A stretch of 64,000 nt of DNA. It comes from UBA7359 sp038142205 (GTDB taxonomy: Bacteria; Pseudomonadota; Gammaproteobacteria; Eutrophobiales; Eutrophobiaceae). A program made the translations under genes and the position numbers. The notes below the pieces were generated by a model. The model was not told the DNA's origin. It saw only the letters and a list, made by a program, of their open reading frames with translations, and made no database searches. The stretch covers positions 124,001-188,000 of the forward strand of contig JAYQJO010000001.1 in the NCBI GenBank assembly GCA_038142205.1. Direction: 5' to 3'. Positions 19,666-28,666 of this stretch are shown here, in pieces. Positions within the stretch are counted from its first letter, which is position 1. Each line of letters begins with the position of its first letter.

Positions 19666-20942
19666 CTAAAGTCTATTTATAATATTTTTTTCTATTAAAT
19701 TGCTTAACTCTAGGAGCTTGATTTTTTCTCTACTAATTAGATCAATATGCTCATATATCAGTGTTAGCTGCTGATTCAATTTGTTTAAACCAACATTGAA
19801 ATATCGATTCGGGACAGGTAATAATGTCTCTAAAATATCTTCTGGTTTTATCGATGGATATGTTGATACTGACATTTCACCTTTGCTTTGAAATTCATCT
19901 ATTACACGCTTTGAAGAAAGAAGAAGCAATAGCAATTCATTTGATATTAATTCACTCTTACTGTTAATGACGCAAAAACCAGTAGATACAACTAGGTTGT
20001 CTGGAGGATTTTTTATCAATCCATAGTGCCGTAGATTAGGTCTAATATTGGAGTAAACAATACTGTTATGTTTGACTTTCCTTTTGGCTCGGCTTGGGAT
20101 TTTATCTTTGCCAATGGTAAGTACTTGGTAACCTTCTATGTGGTTGTCTGTAATACTGCCAGTATCCAGATATAATAACTCTTCAAACTCTTCTTCTTTT
20201 TTAAATTAATATTGTCACTATTCGTTGTGGTCAAGTCTTCGAGTTTTTTAGTATTTGTTACAATAGGGACTTCACATTCAAGTTCTTCGCAATACTTCAT
20301 TTCACCACCTGAGGATTTGTACGGCTGTCCTTCTAGTTCTGGTTTACTAATTGACTCAGCGTATTCCTTGGAAATAGGAAACTCAAAATCCACAAACCAC
20401 TGTTTGTAAATTGTTTGAGCAGTATATTCCAATATTTTAGTGAGCTGCTCGTTTAGAGCAATGCGTTCATTTACCACATTGTACTCACGTACAATTTCGC
20501 GCTGCTTTCCGATAGATGGCACAGGAAGATCAACATCACACATCTCATCATAATCAAAAAATTCGTGAGCACTTCCGTGACTCCTAAAGCGGGCATACCT
20601 ATCAAATTCGGGTCTTCTGAACCACATCATTAAGTATTGTGGTTCTAGTTTTTTTACATTTTTAATTTCGAAAATTCGATATGAAGGCGAAACAATACAA
20701 GTATCGCCATTTCTTATTGCTATTGAAATCTTATTTCCGTTTCGAGTTGTTGCTCTATTAAATGCAAACTGGTTACGTTCTACAATTCGATACTTAGAAA
20801 GGTCTATACCATTTAAGTTTGTCTTTGCCTTTACAAAAAATTTGGCATTGTTAATACCGAGTAGGTTTGTCGTGTTTAGCTCTTTGTTAGGTTCGCCTTT
20901 TTCAACGATGAAACTACCAAGTTTTTTATAATTTGATTTCAT
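19666..20942 (-). CDS. hsdS: Type I restriction specificity subunit (HsdS), frameshifted
   Basis: Recognises the DNA target for the HsdM/HsdR complex. The first part (20942 down to about 20200) carries one target-recognition domain and the central coiled coil (ALNEQLTKILEYTAQTIYKQWFVDFEFP). The second part continues in another frame with EELLYLDTGSITDNHIEGY, a typical start of a second recognition domain, through to EKIKLLELSNLIEK. The break is at T6 on the plus strand (20197-20202): seven bases there would join the parts into one 425-residue protein. As written, the first frame ends at 20136. This may be a sequencing deletion, a real inactivation, or a phase-variable tract. The start overlaps hsdM by 17 bases. 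Confidence 0.85.
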
Positions 20943-22500
20943 AACCTAACTCTTTAAAAACATTCAACAGCTCAGCCTTAGATTCTGACTCTTTCGAGAG
21001 TAGATTACGTATATCCTTCTGTATTGATGTCATTTTTTCATCAAAATCGATGTTTTCATCTCGATTGAAAAATTGGATATATTTGCTTGGTACAAGTGAA
21101 TAATCTTTAGCCGCAATTTCTTCTTTCGTTGCTGAATAACAGTATTCAGGAACGTCTTTGTATTTCTCATCAGCACTCACTTGCTGCCAAGTGTGTAGCG
21201 TCTCTGCAAAGTCCTTGATGTCTTGCTCTGAGAATTGAATAAACTTCTTCTCAAACGGTTCTCCTCTTTGGCGTAAATCTATAAACAATATTTCTTCTCT
21301 ACGATCTCGATAATGCCTCGTCACATCTTCGTGAGGAACGATGTGTGCTTGTTTATTTTTGTTTATAATCCAGATAGATACACTTATATCAGTGGTATAA
21401 AACATACTGCCAGGCAAGATAATGATTGATTCTACCAAATTATTTTCAACTAATTTTGCCCGAATAGCTCTTTCAGTTCCTCCACCTGATAATGCCCCAT
21501 TCGATAAAATAAATCCCGCCACTCCATTTTCTGAGAGCTTGGATACCATATGTAAAATCCAACCATAGTTGGCATTACTTGTTGAGGGCGTTTCGTAACC
21601 ATCCCAACGATGATCATCAACCAGTTCATCAGAAGCTCGCCAATCTTTCTGGTTAAATGGTGGGTTTGCCATAATGAAATCGGCTTTTAGCATTTCGTGC
21701 TGATCATTGGCAAAGGTATCTTTTGCGGCTGCGCCAAGATTGGCGGAGATACCACGAATAGCGAGATTCATTTTCGCTAGTTTGTATGTTGCACCCGTAT
21801 ATTCTTGACCATAAACAGACACATCTTTCTTATTGCCTTTATGATTTTCGATAAATTTCATTGACTGGACGAACATACCGCCCGAACCACAACAAGGGTC
21901 ATAAATTTTACCTTTATAAGGCTCAATCAACTCTGCAATTAGGTTAACTATACTTTTTGGTGTGTAAAATTCGCCTTTACCTTTACCTTCCGCAATCGCA
22001 AATTTTGATAGGAAGTATTCATACACTCGCCCCACAACATCTTCGTGTGGGTTCGCAAGCGTATCGATGTTGTTAATTACATCGATCAGAGCTGAAAGTT
22101 TGCTTACATCTAACCCTAGACGTGAGAAGTAGTTATCAGGTAATGCGCCTTGCAAGGACTTGTTGGTTTTCTCAATAGTGCTTAATGCAGTATCAATCTT
22201 TAGAGCAATATCTTCTTGTTTAGAGTTTTTCTGAACGAAGCTCCAACGGCTCTCTTCTGGTAAGTAAAAGACGTTTTCTTTGGTGTATGCTTGAACCAAA
22301 TCTATATACTTTTCTTGTCCTGCATCGATCAGGTCTTGCTTACGTTTTTCAAAAGTATCACTGATAAATTTGAGGAAAATCAAGCTTAATACAATGTGTT
22401 TATATTCGGACGATTCAACACTACCACGCAACTTATTTGCTGCGTCCCAGAGTGTTTCTTCAAATGATTTTTCTTTTTTTGTTGCTGGTTTTTTAGCCAT
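20926..22500 (-). CDS. hsdM: Type I restriction N6-adenine methyltransferase (HsdM)
   Basis: Adenine methyltransferase subunit, 524 residues. The N-terminal helical domain (about 1-150) is followed by the methylase core: SAM-binding GEFYTPKSIVNLI, DPCCGSGGMF (about residues 201-210) and catalytic ANPPFNQKDW (about 276-285, the NPPF motif). The C-terminal helix (KELGYE) would contact HsdS. AGGAT lies a few bases in front of the ATG, giving a good ribosome-binding site. It is first in the hsdM-hsdS-hsdR operon. HsdM with HsdS methylates host DNA and so protects it from HsdR. Confidence 0.95.
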   Translation of the reverse strand: MAKKPATKKEKSFEETLWDAANKLRGSVESSEYKHIVLSLIFLKFISDTFEKRKQDLIDAGQEKYIDLVQAYTKENVFYLPEESRWSFVQKNSKQEDIALKIDTALSTIEKTNKSLQGALPDNYFSRLGLDVSKLSALIDVINNIDTLANPHEDVVGRVYEYFLSKFAIAEGKGKGEFYTPKSIVNLIAELIEPYKGKIYDPCCGSGGMFVQSMKFIENHKGNKKDVSVYGQEYTGATYKLAKMNLAIRGISANLGAAAKDTFANDQHEMLKADFIMANPPFNQKDWRASDELVDDHRWDGYETPSTSNANYGWILHMVSKLSENGVAGFILSNGALSGGGTERAIRAKLVENNLVESIIILPGSMFYTTDISVSIWIINKNKQAHIVPHEDVTRHYRDRREEILFIDLRQRGEPFEKKFIQFSEQDIKDFAETLHTWQQVSADEKYKDVPEYCYSATKEEIAAKDYSLVPSKYIQFFNRDENIDFDEKMTSIQKDIRNLLSKESESKAELLNVFKELGYEIKL

Positions 22501-22548
22501 TCATTTTCATCCTATAAGGTTTAATTCCATTAATTTTAGGCAATCAAT

Positions 22549-22956
22549 TTATTCAGTTCTTTCTCGATCAATTCGAGGTAATGGTTCATTCAACTGATGC
22601 TCATTAATACCATGTTTGTAGGCATTGTATTGCCATTTTACAAATTGTTCTAAAAGAGAATCATTTTTCTTTTTAAGTATGTCAACTTCACTTTGTAGTC
22701 GAGTGATACGATCTGCAGCGGCTGATAGACTACTAGGCTTTGGTTTGGTAGGAGATGCTTGTTTTAGTGAAACTTTTTTAGCTTTATAGGCTTCTCTTAT
22801 TATCTTATTGGAATGTAATGATTGTCTGGTCGGTCTTTTACCAACAACAACCTCACTAGCTTTGCATATACTCTCCCATGTGAGTTTGTCATCTTCATGT
22901 GCGTAAATAATATTAAGTATCGCCTCAATATCTTTATTTGTTAAATGCTTAGCCAA
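22549..22956 (-). CDS. Small coiled-coil protein of the recombinase operon (TnpC-like position)
   Basis: Protein of about 135 residues, last gene of the recombinase operon. The N-terminal half (DIEAILNIIYAHEDDKLTWESICKASEVV...PTRQSLHSNKIIREAYKAKK) looks like a helix-turn-helix. The C-terminal half has a coiled coil (RITRLQSEVDILKKKNDSLLEQF). The position and coiled coil are like TnpC of Tn554-type elements, which assists two tyrosine recombinases. The TTG at 22956 is chosen because a perfect GGGAGG lies just before it and the start overlaps the upstream stop (TTGGCTAA); an ATG at 22986 would add ten residues. Not recognised at family level. Confidence 0.7.
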   Translation of the reverse strand: MAKHLTNKDIEAILNIIYAHEDDKLTWESICKASEVVVGKRPTRQSLHSNKIIREAYKAKKVSLKQASPTKPKPSSLSAAADRITRLQSEVDILKKKNDSLLEQFVKWQYNAYKHGINEHQLNEPLPRIDRERTE

Positions 22957-24973
22957 GACCACCTCCCAACAAAATAGACATATCATCTAATAACTCTGAT
23001 TCTGATTTATCGGTTGATTTAAAATCTGCCTTTTTAGATTCAACAGCTCGACGTAATGTGCTGAATGCTTTGTCGTTTTTTAACTTAATTTGTGAGCCAT
23101 CAGGTATATTTGGATTTTCGAGAATTACGACCAATTCTTTTAATCTTTCCAACGTATTTTTATGATATTCATACCAGCGGTCTGACCCAGACAATCCGTT
23201 TTCCATTGCTTGCTTTGAAGCCAGATACTGTTGTTCAATTTGTGCCATACGTTTTTTTATTCTAGCTAGTTTCTCATGTTCACCTTTAACACAGACTTGT
23301 TCTGAACAATTCAAACAATCACGGTACTTTTCACATGGAGACATTGTGAAATCATGAACACAAATACCAAACTCTGTGACGTGAACTGGACCTTTTTCTA
23401 AGGTATTAAATTCTTGTATCGTTATTGGAATATGTTTATCGACATCTCCAGATGGGCCAAATAATGTTAAAGAGGTATCTAACTCTTCAGATTTTGAAAC
23501 CATTTCATATTCACTCATATGGTTGTAGGTTCTGTTTTGAGTCATCTCAGGACGGCCTGACCATTTCGCTATCTCTAATTGAGATAGGCCACCTCGTTGA
23601 GCTATTGTGTTAAGTAAATGACGTGCTTGATGTGAGGTCAGTTTGAGTCGGCTACCATCATCTTTTTTATAGCCATATCTATCAAAAATGCTTTTATGAT
23701 TTGACGATAAACTTTCTCTTGGGGATAGATCATTATTGAGTATATTGTTTGTTGGTTTCCATAGTATTACAGGGCTTATGCTTCGCTGGTCACCAATTTG
23801 ATTTCTTCTCATAGAAAATAGTGCATCACTGTATTTAATACCTTTTTTTTCACTTAGCCATGGAAAATTATTTGGTTGACGCGAAAGAACATATTGCCAA
23901 AGACTATTTAATGTATTTTCTCCATTTTTGTTAGGTAGCCCTAAACTACTCAGTGATGACTGAGCAGAATGTTTATTATGCCCTGCAATTCCAAGAGCCT
24001 GGCAAGCCTCAACTTCTGACAGCGGATTATTATCCTTAACATTTGGGCATGTCGGATGATGGTAAAACTTCTTTGGATTATGCTCTATCCACTTAGCTAG
24101 ATTTCTCGATTCATTTGTTAAAAATGTAATTCTAGAAATTGCCTCTTTAGCAACACTCACCATTTCTGTAGGAATCCATTTTATATCAGCTCCGTAACCC
24201 TTCCCTGAATAGAAGCGCCATCCGTATCTTATTATTCCTTTAGAATCTTTTTCTTCGACTTCACAATTGACTGGTAATTCTAAAACTTCGGTAATTCGTG
24301 ACGGTGCACACATAAGCAGAGCGAATGTAGAAGATGTAAATATATCTTTAGGTTCAGTGGGATTATTTGAGAATATTTCCGCTAGTGCACTCAGAACTTT
24401 CTCAGAAGGCATTTTCTTTTCGCGTCTTGCCTTGGCCTTTTTACCTGTTTGAATTTCATCTTTCTTGCGAGTTATAGGGTTACGCCAAGTACTTAAATCA
24501 TTAACTACTAAGCTCTTTGTTGTTACAAACTTGGCAAGCCTTTCTAATTCTCTGCCTCCATGATAATCAGAACCACTTTTATAATGTTCACGCATCAATT
24601 GTGCAGCCTGATCGAGAATAGGTAGAGTGAGTTTTTTTAATGATGCAGTTTTATTGTTTTGTAACAGTGTTGCCTCAATCGTACGAATCGCTTTTAATTC
24701 ATTTTTTGCTCTAGTTGGCTTATGCCCTTGTTGGTATCGAAAATAGGCTTTTGCGAAATTAATAAAATTATCATCAAGTATATTTTCTTTACTTCTTGAT
24801 CTTGAGTTTGTTCCTAGCTTTGTAAAACATGCCACCTTTGGCCAATGCCATTCTTCCCAATCGAGGTCAGCACCAAATACAGTTAACTTATCTCTACAAT
24901 CAGTAACAAAACGTTTCAGGTTTTCATTAGCATTTAGTTCGTCCTTGGGAACAAAGTTAAATATATTACCCAC
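22949..24973 (-). CDS. Large tyrosine recombinase with Cys-rich tail (third of trio)
   Basis: Tyrosine recombinase of 674 residues. Catalytic residues fit: Arg in APSRITEVL, HxxR in HQARHLLNT, and the nucleophile Tyr in RPEMTQNRTYNHM. Behind the catalytic domain is a cysteine-rich segment (ICVHDFTMSPCEKYRDCLNCSEQVC) likely to bind zinc, then a helical tail. The N-terminal 200 residues would be the core-binding part. The GTG start overlaps the preceding gene's stop by eight bases. Size and Cys-rich extension recall TnpB of Tn554-like elements and the recombinases of Gamma-Mobile-Trio islands; the precise family is not proven here. Confidence 0.85.
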   Translation of the reverse strand: MGNIFNFVPKDELNANENLKRFVTDCRDKLTVFGADLDWEEWHWPKVACFTKLGTNSRSRSKENILDDNFINFAKAYFRYQQGHKPTRAKNELKAIRTIEATLLQNNKTASLKKLTLPILDQAAQLMREHYKSGSDYHGGRELERLAKFVTTKSLVVNDLSTWRNPITRKKDEIQTGKKAKARREKKMPSEKVLSALAEIFSNNPTEPKDIFTSSTFALLMCAPSRITEVLELPVNCEVEEKDSKGIIRYGWRFYSGKGYGADIKWIPTEMVSVAKEAISRITFLTNESRNLAKWIEHNPKKFYHHPTCPNVKDNNPLSEVEACQALGIAGHNKHSAQSSLSSLGLPNKNGENTLNSLWQYVLSRQPNNFPWLSEKKGIKYSDALFSMRRNQIGDQRSISPVILWKPTNNILNNDLSPRESLSSNHKSIFDRYGYKKDDGSRLKLTSHQARHLLNTIAQRGGLSQLEIAKWSGRPEMTQNRTYNHMSEYEMVSKSEELDTSLTLFGPSGDVDKHIPITIQEFNTLEKGPVHVTEFGICVHDFTMSPCEKYRDCLNCSEQVCVKGEHEKLARIKKRMAQIEQQYLASKQAMENGLSGSDRWYEYHKNTLERLKELVVILENPNIPDGSQIKLKNDKAFSTLRRAVESKKADFKSTDKSESELLDDMSILLGGGLG

Positions 24974-26495
24974 GAGATAATTCCTCTTTACGATTAGTGC
25001 ATCTCTGAATTACTTCTGTAACCGCAAGTATGCTGCGGTCATTAACTGCAGCAATTTGAAGATCACCTGTTACTTCCTGTAACCTTTTTCGTTCGTCTAT
25101 TAATTCTTCTAATACAGATTCATGTGGTCCATCTAACCATGGTTGAAAATGTATACAGGTGTAACATGGGATTGGTACATTGGCGCCACAGAATCCATAA
25201 CTGCCACAGGTCCCAACTCCTTTATTATCTATCTTGATGCGACTTGATAAATCTTTGCCACGCGTTGCCAAATTCTCCGAATCAACGAGCATACCTGCAA
25301 ATGCTTGGGCGTATTGCGCTAGATGATGTCCCACTGCTTTATCAAGACTTTCTACGTGCTCTGGAATATTCTCGATATAGACACCAGCATTTTGTGTATC
25401 AGTATGATCAAGCAGTTCGGCAATAACCATTTCACCAAATCCTTCTCTAGCTGCTCTTGTGCCAGTAGTGTAACGAAAACGATTTGAAGATATATTTATT
25501 AACTCTCCTGTTCGTTCAGACGTAATATCAGCAGTTTCAGCGATTACTTTACACACCTCTGAGATTTTTACTGATTTAATATGTAATTGGTCTGATTTCA
25601 GAAATTCATTCAATTTATGATGTGATGAAATATCAGATATTTCTTTCATATCTGGAAATAATGGTAATTCTATTATTTCAGATTTATGTAATTTAAAACC
25701 TAAAATTTCTTCTACAGTTTTAACAACATTTTCAGCTTGAGCAGTCAAAATCACCCAAAGTTCTTTTGTAATAGCAAATTGTTTAAATAGCTTACGAAAT
25801 TTTGTTGCTCTTTGTTTTGCCCTAGGAACATTTAGAAGATGTATCGGCTCTCCACGTTTATTTTTACTATTTAAGACATCTTTTAATCGTAAATGAGATA
25901 TTTGAATAGGTCGCCGCCCTGTATTACTAATGACTAACCCAATTGCCATGTCTCTTAAAGAAATATCACCTCGCTCGTAGGCTTGTATTGTACCTTCATT
26001 AAATGTAAGTAATTCTATGTCAGTGAGAGGACCTTTTGTCGGGTCTAATCTTTTAATAACATCACCTTTAACGTTACCTTTAATTACCCATCCATCCAGT
26101 AAATCAATAACATCTTTATTTATACCGGGATAGCCAAGTTCGTACCATCTTCTCAGTAAGCCTCGTATCGTCCCTAAGTACCATTCAGTATGGTCTGTCA
26201 AGCACGCTCGGTAATTAATAAGGCTAGTTGTAGTTATTTCCGTAGTTTCAGTAGTTCTTAGAAAATGAAGAAATCTGTAATAAATATTTTGTACATGTGA
26301 GGCTGAATAATTTTCTGCATACATTGAAAGTACTTTTAAAAAACTACTTTCATTTTTTAAGTCTAAGTACCCATGGATGGAACTAACATTGATTTTTGTA
26401 TTTTTATCTAATAGCCAATATTCGTCTTCAAAGTTAAAAAAATACCCTGCCTTTGAACGTCTCTCTAATTTTTTTGTTTTAGCCAAATTATTCAT
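24966..26495 (-). CDS. Tyrosine recombinase with zinc-binding C-terminus (second of trio)
   Basis: Phage-integrase-fold protein of 509 residues. The first catalytic Arg is in NTGRRPIQISHL, the second Arg in NRFRYTTGTRAA, and the nucleophile Tyr in LDHTDTQNAGVYIEN. The position that is normally His in HxxR is Asn here (NRFR), so activity may depend on partners. After the catalytic domain comes a cysteine cluster (GTCGSYGFCGANVPIPCYTCIHF), a probable zinc site. The ATG at 26495 overlaps the stop of the upstream recombinase by eight bases, so the three genes are translationally coupled. Confidence 0.85.
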   Translation of the reverse strand: MNNLAKTKKLERRSKAGYFFNFEDEYWLLDKNTKINVSSIHGYLDLKNESSFLKVLSMYAENYSASHVQNIYYRFLHFLRTTETTEITTTSLINYRACLTDHTEWYLGTIRGLLRRWYELGYPGINKDVIDLLDGWVIKGNVKGDVIKRLDPTKGPLTDIELLTFNEGTIQAYERGDISLRDMAIGLVISNTGRRPIQISHLRLKDVLNSKNKRGEPIHLLNVPRAKQRATKFRKLFKQFAITKELWVILTAQAENVVKTVEEILGFKLHKSEIIELPLFPDMKEISDISSHHKLNEFLKSDQLHIKSVKISEVCKVIAETADITSERTGELINISSNRFRYTTGTRAAREGFGEMVIAELLDHTDTQNAGVYIENIPEHVESLDKAVGHHLAQYAQAFAGMLVDSENLATRGKDLSSRIKIDNKGVGTCGSYGFCGANVPIPCYTCIHFQPWLDGPHESVLEELIDERKRLQEVTGDLQIAAVNDRSILAVTEVIQRCTNRKEELSRG

Positions 26496-27738
26496 GTTTA
26501 ATTCCTTTTGGCAGTCTAGTCATGCTCTCTTGTAATTTTAATGCAGCATAATTAGCTTTATTTCTAACAAAACGCTTGTTATAAATCTGTGCAGTACCAG
26601 ACCCTTCTTTCCAGCCCATTAGGTAAGATCGCATTTTTTCTTGTTGTTCTTGACTTGGAGCTTCATCCATCGAATCCATATGTTCGGAAAATGCTTCATT
26701 CCATGAATGTCTCAACTGGTGACCTGTTAGATTAAATAGTGAAGGTGATGTTTTTCGTACAACATCAATTATTTTTTTATATCCTGACTTTGATAGAGGT
26801 TGTCCTTGTGTAGGTCCAGATTTATGTGTAATAAATAAGTAATCATTTTTTCCTGCATTGGATACAACTTTACGTTCAATTGAAATATATTGATGCAATT
26901 CTTTTATAAGTGTTTCTTTGACAGGTAGGCGACGATCTAGAGTTTTTACTAAAGGTTGATACTTGCGTGGATCGCTTTTTTCATCAGCTCTACGAGCAAT
27001 AATTAATTGATTCCTTGTAAAATCAATATCACTAATTCTGATATTTAATAGTTCACCACCTCTTAATCCTAGATGATAAAGCATAAGAAAGATTAAGCGG
27101 TTTCTAATTCTTACAGATTTATCTTTGAATGGATTTAAATCTGAATCTGGTCTGAAAAGCTCAAACAATAAATCAAGTTGTTCTTGTGTTAATCCTTTCT
27201 CGTCATTTCCTTTATTACGTTTCTTTTTTATGGGTCTTCTCGATTTAAAGCCTTTTTCCATTTTGCTAATCAAAAGTGTTTGCAATTTATCCTTCTGCGA
27301 TGTTTTTAATTGTTCAGCTAACCACTTCGTATAATGAGCGATAACAGTCAAACGTATATATTCAGTTTCTGCACTTACAGTTTCATCAACGTCCCGTAAC
27401 TTAGAAAAGTTGATCAATCCAATCGGGTAAGACACAGGTGTACCGGAATGTAATTTCTTCTGACAGTAATCTCTAATTGCATCAAGTTCAGATTCTTCAA
27501 AGAAGTCTCCTTTACGAAACCGCTTTTCAATTTCTTCATCACGATCATCCATAAAACGCATTAAGACTGATATACCACCTAATGTTGATTCCATTGCGGA
27601 ATATGACAGAGACTTATTCCTTACTTGCGTGGTGATGTACAGATTTGGGTAGTACAAAGGGATACCACTCCACTCATCCAAAAGCAGGCAGTATCGTTCA
27701 CCTGACTCCATAACGAATGTCTTCTGTATAGTATCCAC
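26488..27738 (-). CDS. Tyrosine recombinase (first of trio)
   Basis: Integrase-family recombinase of 416 residues, first gene of the mobility operon and nearest to the island's right end. An N-terminal SAM-like core-binding domain (about 90-210) precedes the catalytic domain: Arg in YHLGLRGGELL, HxxR in TGHQLRHSW, and Tyr in TAQIYNKRF. The usual second His is Trp in MGWKEGSG, an accepted variant. The start is GTG at 27738 with a weak ribosome-binding site; an ATG at 27711 is also possible. It would cut and rejoin DNA at the island ends together with the two following recombinases. Confidence 0.88.
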   Translation of the reverse strand: MDTIQKTFVMESGERYCLLLDEWSGIPLYYPNLYITTQVRNKSLSYSAMESTLGGISVLMRFMDDRDEEIEKRFRKGDFFEESELDAIRDYCQKKLHSGTPVSYPIGLINFSKLRDVDETVSAETEYIRLTVIAHYTKWLAEQLKTSQKDKLQTLLISKMEKGFKSRRPIKKKRNKGNDEKGLTQEQLDLLFELFRPDSDLNPFKDKSVRIRNRLIFLMLYHLGLRGGELLNIRISDIDFTRNQLIIARRADEKSDPRKYQPLVKTLDRRLPVKETLIKELHQYISIERKVVSNAGKNDYLFITHKSGPTQGQPLSKSGYKKIIDVVRKTSPSLFNLTGHQLRHSWNEAFSEHMDSMDEAPSQEQQEKMRSYLMGWKEGSGTAQIYNKRFVRNKANYAALKLQESMTRLPKGIKHE

Positions 27739-27752
27739 TTGCTATCTACTCT

Positions 27753-27774
27753 ATATTTTACATAAATATAAGGT
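27753..27774. repeat. Direct repeat copy A near the island right end
   Basis: ATATTTTACATA (27753-27764) followed by AAGGT (27770-27774). A second copy of both words lies at 27866-27889, 113 bases away. Copy A sits just upstream of the first recombinase gene. It may be a recombinase arm-binding site or part of the operon promoter. Confidence 0.4.
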
Positions 27775-27793
27775 ACTACATATCTACATAATC

Positions 27794-27815
27794 ACAAGCA
27801 AATATTTACATTATT
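27794..27815. repeat. Possible right end (att-like) of the recombinase-trio island
   Basis: ACAAGCAAAT (27794-27803) and TTTACATTATT (27805-27815), the same words as at 15329-15351 with TTTACATTATT again outermost. The ssb terminator starts 18 bases further right, so everything beyond this point looks like host sequence. An alternative alignment of about 20 bases (TACAT...AT...ACAAGCAAAT at 15331-15351 and 27785-27803) would move the core a little inward. Confidence 0.45.
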
Positions 27816-27832
27816 TTTTAAGTTTTATAAAC

Positions 27833-27859
27833 AAAAAAACCCCATTATTAAGGGGCTTT
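27833..27859 (-). terminator. Rho-independent terminator of ssb
   Basis: Read on the minus strand, AAAGCCCC pairs with GGGGTTTT around an eight-base loop (one G-T pair), followed by a run of seven T. It lies 36 bases behind the ssb stop and fits a standard intrinsic terminator. Confidence 0.75.
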
Positions 27860-27865
27860 ACTTAT

Positions 27866-27889
27866 ATATTTTACATATATATCTAAGGT
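27866..27889. repeat. Direct repeat copy B at the ssb 3' end
   Basis: ATATTTTACATA (27866-27877) and AAGGT (27885-27889), matching copy A at 27753-27774 with a spacer two bases longer. It is directly behind the ssb stop codon. The pair flanks the ssb terminator and the putative island end. Confidence 0.4.
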
Positions 27890-27894
27890 GACTC

Positions 27895-28353
27895 CTAGAA
27901 GGGAATATCATCATCAAAATCATCAGCAGGCGCAGGTGCGGGTGATGCTGCGGCTTGAGGCGCTGGTGCACTTTGTTGCGTTTGAGGTGCAGATTCATAA
28001 TTTGCAGAACCGCCGCCTTTCCCGCCTAACATTTGCAATTCATTTGCAACTATTTCAGTAGACCATCTATCTTGCCCGTCTTTGTCTTGCCACTTACGCG
28101 TTTGAATACGACCTTCTATATAAACTTGCGAGCCTTTTCGCAAATATTCGCCAATGATTTCAGCTAATCGACCAAAGGCAACGACACGATGCCATTCGGT
28201 GCGTTCCTGTTGTTCACCGCTTTCCTTATCTCTCCAGGATTCTGCGGTGGCTACGCTAATATTTGCAACCGCGGCTCCTCCTGCGGTATAGCGCATATCC
28301 GGATCGTTGCCCAGATTACCAACTATAATTGCTTTATTTACCCCACGAGCCAT
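27895..28353 (-). CDS. ssb: Single-stranded DNA-binding protein
   Basis: SSB coats single-stranded DNA in replication, recombination and repair. The 152-residue protein has the OB-fold start ARGVNKAIIVGNLGNDPDMRYT, the WHRVVAFGRLAEI and SQVYIEGRIQTRKWQDKDG segments, a Gln/Ala/Pro-rich linker, and the acidic tail ending DDDIPF that recruits partner proteins. A GGAGAA-like ribosome-binding site precedes the ATG. Its position beside an MFS transporter gene and uvrA is common in gammaproteobacteria. Confidence 0.97.
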   Translation of the reverse strand: MARGVNKAIIVGNLGNDPDMRYTAGGAAVANISVATAESWRDKESGEQQERTEWHRVVAFGRLAEIIGEYLRKGSQVYIEGRIQTRKWQDKDGQDRWSTEIVANELQMLGGKGGGSANYESAPQTQQSAPAPQAAASPAPAPADDFDDDIPF

Positions 28354-28666
28354 GAATTTTCTCCTGATAATGTTCTAAAAAAACTGATTGCAGAATAATA
28401 CTATAGGATTGGAAAATTCTATAACTATCATTCAGCTACTACCCAAAATCTCCAGTGGATTTTTGTTTAGAAATATTGATTTATTATGTGATTTATATCG
28501 TTTTTTGGCTCCAGATTTTATTAAAAAAATAAGGTCAGGGAGTTTGATGTTGTTCTGAAAGAACCAGATAATTTACATGCCAAAACGTTCTCTAAAATCC
28601 GAGATACCGTTCTTTGAGCGACTAGGGGCTAACACGCGGATGTAATGAGAGCTTCCACCCGAGTTC
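28354..28666. other. Intergenic stretch between ssb and the MFS gene
   Basis: About 313 bases with no credible gene. It must hold the leftward ssb promoter. A 22-codon plus-strand frame from the ATG at 28577 (MPKRSLKSEIPFFERLGA, stop at 28643) has no recognisable family and may be a fragment of an old mobile gene. The end near 28655 (GAGTTCTCAGG) runs into the MFS stop region. No clear terminator was found. Confidence 0.4.
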
